Assembly (NCBI GenBank): GCA_016281825.1 | Contig: JAEEJI010000032.1 | Location: 1 to 36,776, forward strand | DNA: 36,776 nucleotides | Origin: Muribaculaceae bacterium | Lineage (GTDB): Bacteria; Bacteroidota; Bacteroidia; Bacteroidales; Muribaculaceae | Direction of reading: 5' to 3' | Shown: one piece after another, positions 16,622-25,082 of the stretch | How the letters are laid out: each line of letters begins with the position of its first letter | Position numbering within the stretch: position 1 is the stretch's first letter | The notes under the pieces: generated by a model | What the model was told of the DNA's origin: nothing | What the model saw: only the letters and a program-made list of their open reading frames with translations | The model's database searches: none | Program-made: the position numbers and the translations under genes

Positions 16622-18166
16622 ATGGCAGAAGACAGACAATACCGCCGCCGTCCGCAACACGAGAGCGAGCTCGTGAGCGAGTTTGGCAAGCTCCAGCCCC
16701 AAGACCTTCAGATTGAGGAGGCCGTGTTGGGAGCCGTGATGCTCGAGAAGGATGCTTACAGCGTGATCAGCGACATCCTAAAACCCGAGAGTTTCTACGA
16801 CAACGCCAACCAGAAAATTTACCAGGCGATTGTGTCGCTTGGTGCGAAGCAGCGTCCCATTGACATGCTCACGGTGACCGACCAGTTGCGTGCCGACGGC
16901 ACGCTTGAAGAGGTGGGCGGCCCGCTGCGCATCAGCGAGTTGACCGGTCGCGTGTCAAGTGCGGCAAACATCGAGTTCCACGCTCGTATCGTGGCGCAGA
17001 AGTATATCGCGCGCGAACTGATTCGCTTCAGCAGCATGGTCCAGCAGAAAGCCTTTGACGAGTCGATTGACGTGTACGATCTGATGCAAGAGGCCGAGGG
17101 CGGTTTGTTTGAGATTTCCAAAAACACGCTCAAACGCGATGTTGTTCAGATTGACCCTATAATCAGTGAGGCACTCAAGAAAATTCAGGAGGCGTCGAAC
17201 AGCGAGAGCGGTTTGAGCGGTCTACAGACGGGCTTCCACGAGTTGGACAAGAAGACGAGCGGTTGGCAGAACAGCGACCTTGTGATCATTGCCGCACGCC
17301 CTGCCATGGGTAAGACGGCGTTTGTACTATCGATGGCAAAGAACATGGCAGTTGACTTCTCGATTCCGACAGCGATTTTCTCGCTTGAGATGAGCAACCT
17401 GCAGTTGGTGAACCGCCTGATCAGCAATGTGTGCGAACTGGAGAGCGAGAAAATCAAGAGCGGCCAGTTGTCTCAGCCCGAGTGGGACAATCTGATGGCC
17501 CGCACCAAGCGGTTGTATTCTGCCCCGCTGTACGTTGATGACACCCCCTCGTTGTCGGTATTCGAGCTTCGCACAAAGGCTCGCCGCCTGGTTCGTGAGC
17601 ACGGCGTGAAAATCATCATCATCGATTACCTGCAGCTAATGAATGCGTCGGGCATGAAGTTCGGCAGCCGCGAGCAGGAGGTGAGCACGATTTCTCGCAG
17701 CTTGAAGGGTCTAGCCAAGGAGCTGAACATCCCCATCATCGCGTTGTCGCAGCTGAACCGTAGTGTGGAGACCCGTGACGACAAACACGGCAAACGCCCC
17801 CAGTTGAGCGACTTGCGCGAGAGCGGTGCCATTGAGCAGGATGCCGACATCGTATGCTTTATCCATCGCCCAGAGTACTATTACAAGAGTGGCCAAGATG
17901 CCGAGGGTAAGGACATCCGTGGCTTGGCGGAGTTTATCATCGCTAAACACCGCAGCGGTAGCGTTGGCGACGTGCAGATGCGTTTCCGCGGGCAGTTCGC
18001 TCGATTTGAGAACTGGGACGAGAGCTATAACTTGACGGGTGACACTGACAGTATCATACCGTCGAAGATGAACACACAGCCTGATGTTGATCCTGGTATG
18101 CCTACTCCTCCACCACCCAATGTAGACTTCTACCCTGACCACGACGAGCCAGGAGTGCCATTTTGA
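16622..18166 (+). CDS. dnaB: Replicative DNA helicase DnaB
   Basis: The 514-residue protein shows the DnaB N-terminal domain (PQDLQIEEAVLGAVMLEKDA, about 25-130) and a linker helix. The RecA-like helicase core has Walker A ARPAMGKT at about 224-231, Walker B KIIIIDYLQLM, the DnaB motif ELNIPIIALSQLNRSVETRD and the C-terminal AKHRSGSVGDVQMRF. It forms the hexameric ring that unwinds DNA at replication forks. The length is normal, with no intein or frameshift. The final 40 residues are Pro/Asp-rich and probably disordered. The gene stands alone, with its own -7 box. Confidence 0.97.
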   Translation: MAEDRQYRRRPQHESELVSEFGKLQPQDLQIEEAVLGAVMLEKDAYSVISDILKPESFYDNANQKIYQAIVSLGAKQRPIDMLTVTDQLRADGTLEEVGGPLRISELTGRVSSAANIEFHARIVAQKYIARELIRFSSMVQQKAFDESIDVYDLMQEAEGGLFEISKNTLKRDVVQIDPIISEALKKIQEASNSESGLSGLQTGFHELDKKTSGWQNSDLVIIAARPAMGKTAFVLSMAKNMAVDFSIPTAIFSLEMSNLQLVNRLISNVCELESEKIKSGQLSQPEWDNLMARTKRLYSAPLYVDDTPSLSVFELRTKARRLVREHGVKIIIIDYLQLMNASGMKFGSREQEVSTISRSLKGLAKELNIPIIALSQLNRSVETRDDKHGKRPQLSDLRESGAIEQDADIVCFIHRPEYYYKSGQDAEGKDIRGLAEFIIAKHRSGSVGDVQMRFRGQFARFENWDESYNLTGDTDSIIPSKMNTQPDVDPGMPTPPPPNVDFYPDHDEPGVPF

Positions 18167-18169
18167 ACA

Positions 18170-18203
18170 ATGCATAATTCATAATGCATAATGCACAATG
18201 CAT
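18170..18203. repeat. TGCATAAT repeat tract after dnaB
   Basis: Four TGCATAAT or TGCACAAT units begin within ten bases of the dnaB stop. Confidence 0.6.
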
Positions 18204-18234
18204 GTGTCACACACTCCTCCGTCGCTTCGCGCCA

Positions 18235-18255
18235 CCTCCCCTAACTTAGGGGAGG
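18235..18255. repeat. CCTCCCCTA palindrome
   Basis: CCTCCCCTA (18235-18243) pairs perfectly with TAGGGGAGG (18247-18255) around ACT. It lies between the convergent dnaB and radC genes and may end transcripts, although there is only a short T run. Confidence 0.6.
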
Positions 18256-18292
18256 ACTTTGTTGCAACATATCATGCAGCCAACAAGAGTAT

Positions 18293-18375
18293 TAGCGAAC
18301 TCACGTTAACTATTAACTCTTAACTGTAAACTATTAACGCTTAACTATTAACTATCAACTGTAAACTATCAACTA
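18293..18375. repeat. TAACTATTAAC-type tandem repeats next to radC
   Basis: About seven imperfect copies of an 11-bp AACTATTAACT unit (variants AACTCTTAACT, AACTGTAAACT) fill the space up to the radC stop at 18377. Confidence 0.65.
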
Positions 18376-18376
18376 T

Positions 18377-19099
18377 CTAGAGTGCTCCTTCGTCGTTGTA
18401 GCTGTAGTAGCGTCCTCCTCGGCACACAATGATGTGGTCGATGAGGTGCATGTCCATGGTGTTGCATGCAGCCGCGACTTTCTTGGTCAGTGTGTTGTCT
18501 TGCATGCTCGGACTTGCCGTGTCGCTGGGATGGTTGTGAGCGAGGATGATGGAGTCGGCCAAATGTTCGATGGCGGGTTTCATGACCATTTTGATGTCGG
18601 CCACGGTCATTGTGGTACCTCCTGCGCTGATGCGCTCCACGCCCAGCACTCGCTTGCTGCGGTTGAGCATGACAATCCATATTTCCTCGTGATCAAGCGC
18701 TCCCATCTTTGCCCACAGCAGGTCGTACGCGTCCTTACTGCAGGTGATTTGGTACTCGTCATCAAATCTCTCCAGCTGGTATCGCCGTGCCAGTTCGAGT
18801 GCCGCAAGGATTTCGATGGCCTTCACCTCTCCAATGCCGCGGTACTTTCTGACCAAGTCTTTGATGGAGTTTCGTGCCAGGTTGTAGTATTTCCCGGCAT
18901 GGTCATCGAGTATGCGTTGGCACAGTTCCAGCACATTCTCTCCTTGGCTTCCGCTTCCGATAATGAGTGCTAACAGGTCTCGGTCGTTGCATTGTTTGAA
19001 TCCAAACTGTTTGGCCTTCTCTCGTGGCCTGTCATCCTCGGCGACACACTGTTGCAGCGGTCTTGACCGCCGATATTCAACGTCATAATCCTGTATCAT
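18377..19099 (-). CDS. radC: RadC family JAB/MPN-domain protein
   Basis: The 240-residue protein has an N-terminal helix-hairpin-helix-like region (DRDLLALIIGSGSQGENVLE, then YRGIGEVKAIEILAALELARR). The JAB1/MPN metallopeptidase-like domain follows: EEIWIVMLNRSKRVLGVERI and the zinc motif ADSIILAHNHPSDTASPS, which keeps HxHPS and the downstream Asp. It ends MDMHLIDHIIVCRGGRYYSY. The family is historically named for DNA repair, but its function is unresolved. It starts 6 bp after the glycosyltransferase stop and is probably translated from the same mRNA. Confidence 0.94.
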   Translation of the reverse strand: MIQDYDVEYRRSRPLQQCVAEDDRPREKAKQFGFKQCNDRDLLALIIGSGSQGENVLELCQRILDDHAGKYYNLARNSIKDLVRKYRGIGEVKAIEILAALELARRYQLERFDDEYQITCSKDAYDLLWAKMGALDHEEIWIVMLNRSKRVLGVERISAGGTTMTVADIKMVMKPAIEHLADSIILAHNHPSDTASPSMQDNTLTKKVAAACNTMDMHLIDHIIVCRGGRYYSYNDEGAL

Positions 19100-19105
19100 A
19101 GTAAA

Positions 19106-20104
19106 TCATTTGCCTTTTCGCATGGCGATTTCTTCGTTGATGTCTCGGCCGTGACCCAGCAGGATTTTCCAAACGAATGACTTGATAAACCCATAACCGT
19201 AGCTGCCTAACTGGACAAAACTTGTTACCACCGCCATGAGCGATATTTTCAGACTCTTGGTCTTGACGAGTGCGCTGACCCAGAGCATAACAGCATAGAG
19301 CACCAGAGGCAGTATTGCCCACCAGCGCCAGAAGATGGCGAGCAGGATGAGCGCAAGGCATCCCAGCACGAAGACCGCGGGCAGGGTGTGGACCAGCTTG
19401 AGACTGTCGGGATAGAGCAGCTTCAGCGTGATTCGCGACATGCCGAAGACATAGGTCTGGCGGGCAAATTTTTTGAGACTTGTGCGGCGCTTGTGGTAGA
19501 CGCACGCCTCACGGATGAGCCGGATGTCGAATCCTGCCTGGCGTATGCGAGTGCTCATGTCGATGTCCTCGCTGAACATCTCCCGAAACCCTCCGACCTT
19601 TTCCCAGACCTCGCGCGAATAACCCATGTTGAACGACCGCGGGACAAATTTTTCCAATTGCACCTTTCCACCGCGTATTCCGCCAGTGGTAAGAAACGCC
19701 GTCATCGAGAAGCTAATGGCCTTCTGCAGGTCGGTGAAGTCCTCACCGGCTGCATCGGGACCTCCGAAGCAAGGCACATACTGCTCGCGCAAAGCCGTTT
19801 GCAGTTTGGCAAAGTAGTCAGGCGGGATGACGCAGTCACTGTCAAAGAAGACGAAATAGTCTCCCACGGCGCGTTCGATACCGTGGTTACGGGCAATGCT
19901 GCGTCCTTCGTTATCCTTATAATAATAATGTACGTCGATTTGGTCCTTGTACTTGTCGACGATGTCTCCGCAGGGGTCGGTCGAGCCGTCCTCGACAATC
20001 ATGACTTCAAAATCCTTGACGGTCTGCGCCGCCAGGCTGCGCAACAGGTCGTCGACCTCATCGCGCCGGTTGTACACGGGTACTATGACAGAGAAATAGG
20101 GCAC
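19106..20104 (-). CDS. Family 2 glycosyltransferase with C-terminal membrane segments
   Basis: The 332-residue protein opens with the GT2 signature FSVIVPVYNRRDEVDDLLRSL and continues VMIVEDGSTD, SIARNHGIERAVGDYFVFFDSDC and EDIDMSTRIRQAGFDI. The DSD metal/nucleotide-sugar motif is at about 88-90. The C-terminal third holds two or three hydrophobic helices (AVFVLGCLALILLAIFW, LPLVLYAVMLWVSALV). It probably transfers a sugar from a nucleotide donor to a membrane-bound or cell-envelope acceptor; donor and acceptor are unknown. A stop codon lies two codons upstream in frame and no ATG precedes the conserved region, so the GTG at 20104 is the likely start. Its upstream region is one copy of the 125-bp dispersed repeat. 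radC follows closely. Confidence 0.9.
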   Translation of the reverse strand: MPYFSVIVPVYNRRDEVDDLLRSLAAQTVKDFEVMIVEDGSTDPCGDIVDKYKDQIDVHYYYKDNEGRSIARNHGIERAVGDYFVFFDSDCVIPPDYFAKLQTALREQYVPCFGGPDAAGEDFTDLQKAISFSMTAFLTTGGIRGGKVQLEKFVPRSFNMGYSREVWEKVGGFREMFSEDIDMSTRIRQAGFDIRLIREACVYHKRRTSLKKFARQTYVFGMSRITLKLLYPDSLKLVHTLPAVFVLGCLALILLAIFWRWWAILPLVLYAVMLWVSALVKTKSLKISLMAVVTSFVQLGSYGYGFIKSFVWKILLGHGRDINEEIAMRKGK

Positions 20105-20223
20105 GGTAATCTAATGCATAATTCATAATGCACAATGCATAATCAGCGCTGTCGCCAAGCTGATTACATTGTACAGAATGATGTTTTTACAATTATAGAA
20201 TGTTGGTGCAAAGGTACGAAGAA
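20098..20223. repeat. Dispersed ~125-bp repeat, copy A
   Basis: This stretch matches 26039-26163 in the same orientation over about 125 bp, with roughly a dozen differences and one single-base gap by eye. In this copy it forms the promoter and leader of the minus-strand glycosyltransferase and includes its GTG start. Confidence 0.85.
20209..20216 (-). promoter_or_regulatory. -7 box for the glycosyltransferase-radC unit
   Basis: The minus strand reads TACCTTTG inside copy A of the dispersed repeat, giving a leader of about 100 nt before the GTG at 20104. Confidence 0.6.
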
Positions 20224-20301
20224 GTTTTGAATTGTGTGGGGTGAGAGGAAATTTTTAATGGAGAATTGAGAATGGAGAATGGAGACTTCTCGCCTAATGG
20301 G

Positions 20302-20356
20302 GACGGTTCCGCCATTTGTTAAAGAAAGTGTTAAAAGTGGCGGAAAAAGAACCGTC
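20302..20356. repeat. REPIN-like inverted repeat (GACGGTTC...GAACCGTC)
   Basis: GACGGTTC (20302-20309) pairs with GAACCGTC (20349-20356). The adjoining CGCCA (20310-20314) pairs with TGGCG (20338-20342), leaving a GAAAAA bulge. The sequence resembles the GGGACGGTTC palindromes associated with REP/RAYT transposase elements in many bacteria, as I recall. No transposase is present. Confidence 0.6.
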
Positions 20357-20409
20357 TCTAATCCGCCACAGCCGCCCCTCTCCTCCGGAAAGGGGTTGGG
20401 GTGAGGCTT

Positions 20410-22740
20410 TTATGCTTTGCCTAGCATGATGTTGATGATGATGTTGACATCTGAGACATCAACATTGTTATCGCCGTTGCAGTCGGCATTGCCGGGATAA
20501 GTGCTTGCTTGTACCTTACCGAGCATGATGTTGATGACAATATTCACATCAGAGACATCGACCGATCCATCACCGTTGACATCGCCGAGGAGTGTATCAC
20601 TTTCACCCTCATAGTCGCTCAATATGCCAGTGGTTGTTAGGCGTTTTGGCCACCATCCTTTGGCTCTTGAGTTTTGCACCTGTTGCGCGGTCATCTTTTG
20701 GTCATCATCGCCCCTCGTGAACAGGTAATAAGTCTTTCTAGTGGGTCGATTGTCCAACGAGGCGATAAATTGGTCGACTGCATCAGTGCTTAGCTTGTTG
20801 GTGTTACAGTAAAGATTGATTGTCGTGCCGTCGGCAAACGACTCGGTGGACACTTTGAGCGAAGTCAACTTGTTGTCGTTACAATGCAATATTGTTAGGG
20901 CTTTATTTGGTGTCAAGTCAAGTTGCTGCAACTGGTTTGAGGTGCAGTATAATTTTTGCAACAAAGTACATTCGGACACATTCAGTGTCGTGAGCTGATT
21001 GGTCGTGCAACTGAGATAGGTCAATTTCTTATTATTACTCAGATCCAAAGATGTAAGGCTATTATCGTTAAGATTCAACGTCTTCAGTTCGGTGAAATAC
21101 TCGATGCCCTGCAGAGAGGTAATATTCTTTGACTGCGCAAACATCGACGTCACGTTCAGCTCTGAGGGTGTGAGATAGCCATTTCCATTTGTATCATAGT
21201 TGCTGACCCATTCTCGGAAGTTATCATCGGGGAAATGAGTCTCATTCACCGGAATTTCACCGTCATAGCTGAGCCATGGATTACCGGCACTTACTGTAGT
21301 ATATTGTACATCCCATTTCTTGGCTCTTGCGGCTTGAGCTTGCGATATCAACAAATGGTTATAATCCGTCTCGTTTGCACCGTTGGCAATGGTAAATCTG
21401 ATTGTGCCGGACGAAGTGCGCTGTGGCAGATTGTTCACAAAACTTTCGGCTCCGTCACCGTCTATGTTGTTAAAGTAGCAAAAAACTGTCTTGAGGGCAG
21501 TGTTCCTACTCAAGTCCAGGGTGGTGAGTTTGTTATTGTTACAATACAAGCTGGTTAAAGCAGTGTTATGCGTTAGGTTCAAGGTGGTGAGTTTGTTGTT
21601 GTTACAATACAATGTGCTTAAAGCGGTGTTATACGTTAGGCTCAGGGTCGATATCTGGTTGTTGTCGCATGCCAGGAAGGTCAAGTTATTATTGTATGTC
21701 AGATTCAGTGAGGTGAGGTTGTTGCCACAGCAATTGAGGTCTGTAAGTTGGGTATTCTTGGTCACATTCAGTGTCGAGAGTGTGTTGCTGCTGCAGTCCA
21801 GGCTGGCCAGTGCCGTGAAATAGGCAATTCCGGTTAGGCTAGAAATAGATTTGTACTTGACATCCATCGATGTAGTGTTAGCGACATCGGTAGCTGTGAT
21901 ATAGCCTTTGGGGAACAACTGAAGCACATAGTTGCGGAAATTGGCATCGGGGAAGTTGGTGGCATTGATGATTGCCACATAGTCGTTGCTGATTAATAGA
22001 TCCTTGTTATAAACGTTAACGCCGTTTAGCACTACCGATTCTGCCGTCTCGCTATATGCGGCTCCTATAGGTTGCAGAATACATTGGTTGTCGAAAAACG
22101 CCATCGCTTCCACATTTTTTACATTGGAATTGCTACTATTGCCGGTGGCTTGAAGGGTCACTTTGCTGTTTCCGGCAAATGCTACGCGCCAAATGTCGAG
22201 CAGGTCTCCACCACCCCCTTTTATCGTGGCATTGATTCCTTCCTGGAAACTCAGGTTGTTGTTGTCGTTGTTTCCTTCTATACCTCCTTTGCTCGTGGCG
22301 GTGATTTTGATAGTGCCATAGCCCTTGAAAGCCACATTGCTGCTATTGGTAATATAGATGCCGCCCTCACTGCCACCGGTAATGTTTGTAGTGCTGCCAG
22401 CCGTGACAATTACTGTGGTGTTTCGCTCGAATCGCACGGGTGCGGCATCGGCAGCCGACAGGTTATTAGTTCCAACCAGCTTCACGGTCAGTCCGGGGTT
22501 GCTCTCATTGTAGATGGCACGATTGTTGCTGCCTGTGCGCGAGATGGTGACATTGGTGAGGGTGACGGTGTTGGTCGCCAAGTCGTATTTCACCGAACCA
22601 CTGATGGTGCTTCCGGTGACGTTGTTGCAATTGTCACTGTTGACTGACACGCCACCGATTTTAAAGCCATAGTAGTCAGAGGCCTGCACTGCCAACATCG
22701 TCATCAGTACAGCCATAAGTATAAGCAATCTTGTTTTCAT
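20410..22740 (-). CDS. Secreted leucine-rich repeat protein with C-terminal dockerin pair
   Basis: The 776-residue protein has a signal peptide (LLILMAVLMTMLAVQAS). Residues 22-250 are beta-rich and Asn/Thr/Gly-rich (NTVTLTNVTI, GGIYITNSSNVAFKGYGTIKI), with a beta-helix-like periodicity. Two FPDxNFR modules each precede a short LRR block: INATNFPDANFRNYV with CNNNKLTTLNLTHNTALTSL repeats, and VNETHFPDDNFREWV with LNLNDNSLTSLDLSNNKKL. The final 60 residues are two dockerin-type calcium-binding repeats (DVNGDGSVDVSDVNIVINIM and DCNGDNNVDVSDVNIIINIM). It should be exported and surface-located; a ligand cannot be named. The FPDxNFR module is shared with the 1531-residue protein, and the dockerin pair with the CUB-like protein at 33914-35377. 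Confidence 0.86.
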   Translation of the reverse strand: MKTRLLILMAVLMTMLAVQASDYYGFKIGGVSVNSDNCNNVTGSTISGSVKYDLATNTVTLTNVTISRTGSNNRAIYNESNPGLTVKLVGTNNLSAADAAPVRFERNTTVIVTAGSTTNITGGSEGGIYITNSSNVAFKGYGTIKITATSKGGIEGNNDNNNLSFQEGINATIKGGGGDLLDIWRVAFAGNSKVTLQATGNSSNSNVKNVEAMAFFDNQCILQPIGAAYSETAESVVLNGVNVYNKDLLISNDYVAIINATNFPDANFRNYVLQLFPKGYITATDVANTTSMDVKYKSISSLTGIAYFTALASLDCSSNTLSTLNVTKNTQLTDLNCCGNNLTSLNLTYNNNLTFLACDNNQISTLSLTYNTALSTLYCNNNKLTTLNLTHNTALTSLYCNNNKLTTLDLSRNTALKTVFCYFNNIDGDGAESFVNNLPQRTSSGTIRFTIANGANETDYNHLLISQAQAARAKKWDVQYTTVSAGNPWLSYDGEIPVNETHFPDDNFREWVSNYDTNGNGYLTPSELNVTSMFAQSKNITSLQGIEYFTELKTLNLNDNSLTSLDLSNNKKLTYLSCTTNQLTTLNVSECTLLQKLYCTSNQLQQLDLTPNKALTILHCNDNKLTSLKVSTESFADGTTINLYCNTNKLSTDAVDQFIASLDNRPTRKTYYLFTRGDDDQKMTAQQVQNSRAKGWWPKRLTTTGILSDYEGESDTLLGDVNGDGSVDVSDVNIVINIMLGKVQASTYPGNADCNGDNNVDVSDVNIIINIMLGKA

Positions 22741-22790
22741 TGTCTTTTCTATTTTATTTACAAAGTTTTTTAGAGGTTGTTTTTATCATG

Positions 22791-22798
22791 CAAAGATA
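22791..22798 (-). promoter_or_regulatory. -7 box upstream of the LRR-dockerin gene
   Basis: The minus strand reads TATCTTTG, matching TAnnTTTG, about 50 bp before the ATG at 22740. Confidence 0.6.
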
Positions 22799-22891
22799 CG
22801 AAGAAATGTTGAGATGGGCATCATTTTGGTAGGGTTGAGGCAAAAATGAGAAAACAGGTATATTCAATATTTTCGTGTCATGGGAATGACA

Positions 22892-22899
22892 TACCTTTG
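22892..22899 (+). promoter_or_regulatory. -7 box upstream of the AAA ATPase gene
   Basis: TACCTTTG lies 44 bp before the ATG at 22944. A TTTT about 18 bp upstream is a weak -33 match. Confidence 0.6.
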
Positions 22900-22943
22900 C
22901 AGCGTGATTCAAAAAAAACAACACAAACAATAAATCTACAGGC

Positions 22944-24704
22944 ATGAAAAAGAACGAGTTAAGTACCGCCTCCGAGGCAACGAAAACCCCGTCTAAGACC
23001 ATGAAGCCCCGCAAACAAAAAGCCTTGTGGACCATCATCAGTGCACTGAACCGCGTGCTTGAACTTTCATATGAAAGCAAACTCAGCGGCACGTTCTGGG
23101 AATCGTGCAAGGAGCCGCTCGACTACCTGACCGAGAAACTCGACTTAACCGCCATGCAAGTGGTGGCACTCGCCATCCTCATTGAGAATGGGAAACCCAT
23201 GACATGGCGTGACTTCTGCTACCACCTCCGTTGCAGCCGTCTAACATTCATGGTTCACAGTGAGGACCTTGACGATCTCGTCGCCAAACGTTGGGTCACG
23301 CGCAAGAGATTCAGCGATTACGACGAAGAAAGAGAAGAGGAGGGCTTCATGATTGAGCAAGGTGTGGTCACTGCGTTGCGTCACAATCGGGTATTCGTGC
23401 CCGAGAAAATCGACGGGCTGACAACCCGTGAACTCATCGACAGAATGAACCGCTACGTTAAGAAAAATTGCGGGAACATGCGCACATCGCTGAACATGAA
23501 AGACGCCGAGGAGTGGTTCACAATACTGTGCCGCGCCAACTCCAAGTTACCATTGTGCCACGAAGCATTGCGCTTCGCTGATCAGCCCACTGTTCTCTCA
23601 TTGTTCATGTGGGTCGTTCTCAAGTACGACCAATTCGGTGACGATGTCCGCGGAGACATGTCCCTAGACGACATAGAAGACCTCTACCCAGACACTCGTG
23701 AACAAGAGACGCTGCGCAATCAGCTCAGCCATGGCAATCACCCCCTGCAAGAAGCAGGTCTGCTCGAGATGCGTTGCGTGGACGGTGTGGCCGACACCGA
23801 TTCCTACTTACTGACGCGACACTGTAAGGAAGAGGTACTCGCCGACTTCGAACCCAGTCAATCGAGTTGCAAAAAACGCTTCATCATAGAAAGTCCATAC
23901 TTGATCAAGCACACATCATTCGGCGCGAAGACGATGTTCTACAATGCTGACGAGCAAACTCAAATTGATCTGCTAACTCACCTGTTGAGTCAAGAACAGC
24001 TGCCTAAGGTTCAGGAACGGCTAGAACAGCAAGGAATGCGCAAGGGCTTCACTTGCCTATTCTACGGTGCTCCTGGCACAGGAAAGACCGAGACCGTGCA
24101 GCAAATAGCCCTTCAGACACGACGCGACGTGATGCGCGTAGACATCGCCGGAATGCGCGACAAGTGGGTGGGCGAGAGCGAGAAGAACATTCGAAACTTG
24201 TTCCGTCGGTACCGCCTGCTGAGCAAGGGGTGCAAAACAATGCCCATCTTGTTGTTCAACGAGGCCGACGCACTGATTAACAAGCGCCTCGAGAACATCG
24301 AGCACTCGGTAGACAAGATGGACAACGCGATGCAGAACATCATCCTACAAGAACTCGAGGAGCTTGACGGCATTCTCATCGCCACAACCAACCTCACATG
24401 TAACCTCGACAAAGCATTCGAGCGCCGCTTCCTCTACAAGATCGAGTTCCACCAACCCGATGCAACCGTCCAAGCCCGACTGTGGCGTTCGATGCTCGGT
24501 GAGGGATTGAACGAGGATGATGCCCAGGAGCTCGCCCACCGCTTCAACTTCTCGGGCGGCCAGATCGAAAACATCGCGCGCAAGAGCAGCATCCACTACA
24601 TCATGACAGGCCGCACTGCCACGCTTGACGAACTCGATGCCTTCTGCCGTGCCGAGCTGTTCGAGAACAAACCCAGTACCCGCCCGATAGGTTTCCGAGC
24701 TTAA
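22944..24704 (+). CDS. AAA+ ATPase with unrecognised N-terminal region
   Basis: The 586-residue protein has a roughly 340-residue N-terminal half without a family I can name. It is predicted helical, perhaps winged-helix-like around residues 65-150 (LDLTAMQVVALAILIENG). The AAA+ core follows: Walker A YGAPGTGKTET at about 373-383, the second-region-like VDIAGMRDKWVGESEKNIR, Walker B ILLFNEADAL (Asn replaces the usual first Asp; the catalytic Glu is kept), sensor 1 LIATTN, and an arginine-finger-like AFERRF. The C-terminal sensor 2/lid segment reads FSGGQIENIARKS. The core resembles the FtsH/CDC48 class but has no protease domain. It probably remodels a protein or complex. It is monocistronic, followed by a nested inverted repeat. 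Confidence 0.82.
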   Translation: MKKNELSTASEATKTPSKTMKPRKQKALWTIISALNRVLELSYESKLSGTFWESCKEPLDYLTEKLDLTAMQVVALAILIENGKPMTWRDFCYHLRCSRLTFMVHSEDLDDLVAKRWVTRKRFSDYDEEREEEGFMIEQGVVTALRHNRVFVPEKIDGLTTRELIDRMNRYVKKNCGNMRTSLNMKDAEEWFTILCRANSKLPLCHEALRFADQPTVLSLFMWVVLKYDQFGDDVRGDMSLDDIEDLYPDTREQETLRNQLSHGNHPLQEAGLLEMRCVDGVADTDSYLLTRHCKEEVLADFEPSQSSCKKRFIIESPYLIKHTSFGAKTMFYNADEQTQIDLLTHLLSQEQLPKVQERLEQQGMRKGFTCLFYGAPGTGKTETVQQIALQTRRDVMRVDIAGMRDKWVGESEKNIRNLFRRYRLLSKGCKTMPILLFNEADALINKRLENIEHSVDKMDNAMQNIILQELEELDGILIATTNLTCNLDKAFERRFLYKIEFHQPDATVQARLWRSMLGEGLNEDDAQELAHRFNFSGGQIENIARKSSIHYIMTGRTATLDELDAFCRAELFENKPSTRPIGFRA

Positions 24705-24796
24705 GACACCACTCGCAACAACATGTTGTGCGCCAACACCTTACGGAATATCGCGTAAAAAACGCACAACCAGTTAACCAAAATTAACCAAAAATC

Positions 24797-24828
24797 TTTG
24801 GTTATCTCAACAAAAACACATACCTTTG
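24797..24828 (+). promoter_or_regulatory. Canonical promoter with overlapping symmetric element
   Basis: TTTG at 24797-24800, a 20-bp spacer and TACCTTTG at 24821-24828. The -33 element lies within the right arm of a 7-bp inverted repeat (24786-24803), a possible operator. Confidence 0.7.
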
Positions 24829-24900
24829 CATTTAGAAACACGAAATATACATTTTTATTTATCCGGCAATACCCATTAAGGGTGCTTTGTATATTTAACT

Positions 24901-25002
24901 ATGGTATATTTCGTTCAGATATTAGTTCATTCACATGATGTGACACACATGCATCCAGAGACAGGCTGCTCCGGCAGAAACTGCGCCAACCGAGTGACAT
25001 AA
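24901..25002 (+). CDS. Possible 33-residue leader peptide
   Basis: An ATG at 24901 opens 33 codons ending TAA at 25000-25002: MVYFVQILVHSHDVTHMHPE, then TGCSGRNCANRVT. It lies in the leader between the promoter at 24797 and the gene at 25083. Histidines and two cysteines cluster in the second half. No family was recognised, and it could be chance; conservation would decide. Confidence 0.25.
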   Translation: MVYFVQILVHSHDVTHMHPETGCSGRNCANRVT

Positions 25003-25082
25003 ACACAAACGGTGGTCAAAATGATGTGATTAAACAGCCAAACTTGTATTTAATTTGTTTATTGTTTAATAAAAATAAAATT

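Larger units (their letters stand above)
20105..20409. other. Intergenic region between the glycosyltransferase and the LRR-dockerin gene
   Basis: No gene is seen here. From left to right it holds the TGCATAAT tract and most of the dispersed repeat (to 20223), a minus-strand -7 box, an ATGGAGAATTGAGA direct-repeat patch (20258-20285), a REPIN-like hairpin (20302-20356) and a CCCCT-rich imperfect palindrome (about 20372-20405). Confidence 0.7.
24705..25082. other. Symmetry-rich intergenic region and long leader
   Basis: The region contains a nested inverted repeat (GTTGTGCG 24725-24732 with CGCACAAC 24763-24770; inside it TTACG 24741-24745 with CGTAA 24754-24758). A 7-bp hairpin (AACCAAA 24786-24792, TTTGGTT 24797-24803) overlaps the -33 box. 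After a canonical promoter comes a roughly 250-nt leader with a perfect 10-bp inverted repeat (24841-24850 with 24904-24913), a UNCG-type hairpin at 24966-24977, and a possible 33-codon reading frame. The distal 60 bp are AT-rich. Confidence 0.7.

Noticed and set aside
19388-20128. 246-codon plus-strand frame across the glycosyltransferase
   Set aside because: It is antisense to a clear GT2 protein and has no family features of its own.
22072-22647. 191-codon plus-strand frame across the LRR-dockerin gene
   Set aside because: It is antisense to the beta-rich N-terminal region of a convincing secreted protein.
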